NCBI GenBank assembly: GCA_913056475.1
Contig: CAJXMS010000134.1
Span: forward strand, 1-6,453
Origin: an uncultured Bacteroidota bacterium
GTDB lineage: Bacteria; Bacteroidota; Bacteroidia; Flavobacteriales; Schleiferiaceae
Reading direction: 5' to 3'
Length of the DNA: 6,453 nt
This document shows positions 5,775-6,453 of the stretch, piece after piece. Both the position numbers and the translations under genes were made by a program. The notes under the pieces are model-generated. The model was not told where the DNA came from. It searched no databases and worked only from the letters and a program-made list of their open reading frames with translations. Every line of letters begins with the position of its first letter. Within the stretch, counting starts at the first letter, position 1.

Positions 5775-6453
5775 ACGCCCCCCTCCTCCGCGTGGAGCAA
5801 CTTCAACTGGCTACTACCCACGAGACTTTACTGCAGCCACTAAGCTTCCGTTTAGAAAAAGGCAGCTGCCTGGGCCTGGTGGGCGAGTCGGGTTCCGGTA
5901 AAAGCCTCACCAGCCTGGCCATTATGGGGCTTCTCCCCTCGGGGATTGCCCCGGCAGGAAAGATCTATTTCCAAGGGGAAGAGCTGCTCGCTATGCCCCC
6001 CGAAGCAAGGCGAAGGTTACGCGGCCGCGCCATGTCTATGATCTTTCAAGAGCCCATGAGCTCGCTTAATCCCAGCCAGCGCTGCGGCCATCAGGTAGAA
6101 GAGGTCCTGCGCTGGCACAGCTCCCTTACGGGCAAGCAAAGACATCGGCGCGTGCTGGAGCTACTGGAAGAAGTGGAGCTGCCCCGCGTAAAAGAGCTGG
6201 CCCGCGCCTACCCCCATCAGCTCAGCGGCGGGCAGAAGCAGCGGATCATGATCGCCATGGCCCTGGCCTGCCGGCCCACTTTGCTCATTGCGGATGAACC
6301 CACCACAGCGCTGGATGTAAGTGTGCAGGCCAGCATCCTCAGATTGATGGCCCGGCTCGGAGAAGAATACGATATGGGCATGCTCTTCATCAGTCATGAC
6401 CTGGCCGTAGTGCGAGAAGTAGCAGACCAGGTCCTGGTACTGCAGCGCGGAGA
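5771..6453 (+). CDS. Oligopeptide/dipeptide-type ABC transporter ATP-binding protein, 3' end cut by window
   Basis: The cytoplasmic ATPase that drives an inner-membrane importer of the peptide/nickel (OppD/DppD) class. The 227 visible codons hold a complete nucleotide-binding core. It has Walker A GESGSGKS at residues 38-45 (K44), the Q-loop FQEPMSSLNP at 92-101 (Q93), and the ABC signature LSGGQKQR at 151-158. Walker B follows as LLIADEPT at 171-178 (D175, catalytic E176), then the D-loop ALDVSVQ at 180-186 and the switch His at H209 in ISHD. FQEPMSSLNP and TALDVSVQA are characteristic of the OppD/DppD/GsiA group. The ATG at 5771 overlaps the exonuclease stop by 4 bases. The frame leaves the window at 6453, so the C-terminal oligopeptide-binding-protein region is unseen. 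It is also unseen whether this is a single ATPase or the first half of a fused double-ATPase of the YejF/GsiA type. No permease or binding protein is visible. Confidence 0.95.
   Translation, partial: MNAPLLRVEQLQLATTHETLLQPLSFRLEKGSCLGLVGESGSGKSLTSLAIMGLLPSGIAPAGKIYFQGEELLAMPPEARRRLRGRAMSMIFQEPMSSLNPSQRCGHQVEEVLRWHSSLTGKQRHRRVLELLEEVELPRVKELARAYPHQLSGGQKQRIMIAMALACRPTLLIADEPTTALDVSVQASILRLMARLGEEYDMGMLFISHDLAVVREVADQVLVLQRG

Noticed and set aside
6161..6397. 78-codon minus-strand ORF near the right end
   Set aside because: It is antisense to the ABC ATPase, whose Walker A, signature, Walker B and H-loop motifs are all in order in the plus strand.

Overview
The window looks like an ordinary chromosomal stretch from a member of the Bacteroidota with moderately GC-rich DNA. 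Three things point that way. A clean TTG-N20-TAnnTTTG promoter, the Bacteroidota primary sigma factor type, lies upstream of the bacilliredoxin gene. Several genes lack a Shine-Dalgarno sequence. The proteins also have the flavour of that phylum, for example a TadA with the HNLTETLNDVTAHAEMQAI stretch. The lineage below phylum cannot be settled from the sequence. I found no mobile element, CRISPR array, tRNA, rRNA or phage gene.

Left part, minus strand (1-2702): aspS (aspartyl-tRNA synthetase, complete) is followed after 4 bases by a ClC-family chloride channel/transporter gene that runs off the left edge. The two are almost certainly co-transcribed. A -7-like box and a near-palindrome lie just upstream of aspS.

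Middle (2703-3349): about 650 bases without a convincing gene separate the leftward aspS unit from the rightward genes. The region holds a few short inverted repeats and one doubtful 60-codon minus-strand ORF.

Right part, plus strand (3350-6453): tadA (tRNA adenosine deaminase); a small unrecognised two-helix membrane protein; a BrxA/BrxB-type bacilliredoxin with its own promoter and a strong intrinsic terminator; a PolB-like DEDDy 3'-5' exonuclease; and, overlapping its stop codon by 4 bases, the ATP-binding subunit of an oligopeptide/dipeptide-type ABC transporter, cut by the right edge.

Functionally the genes are a mixture of housekeeping roles: tRNA charging, wobble-base editing, thiol redox control, DNA 3'-end processing, and ion and peptide transport. 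They do not form one pathway. I see no convincing undescribed multi-gene system. The points most worth a second look are the altered ClC motif residues, the long divergent spacer, the uncharacterised membrane protein and the exonuclease-transporter overlap.
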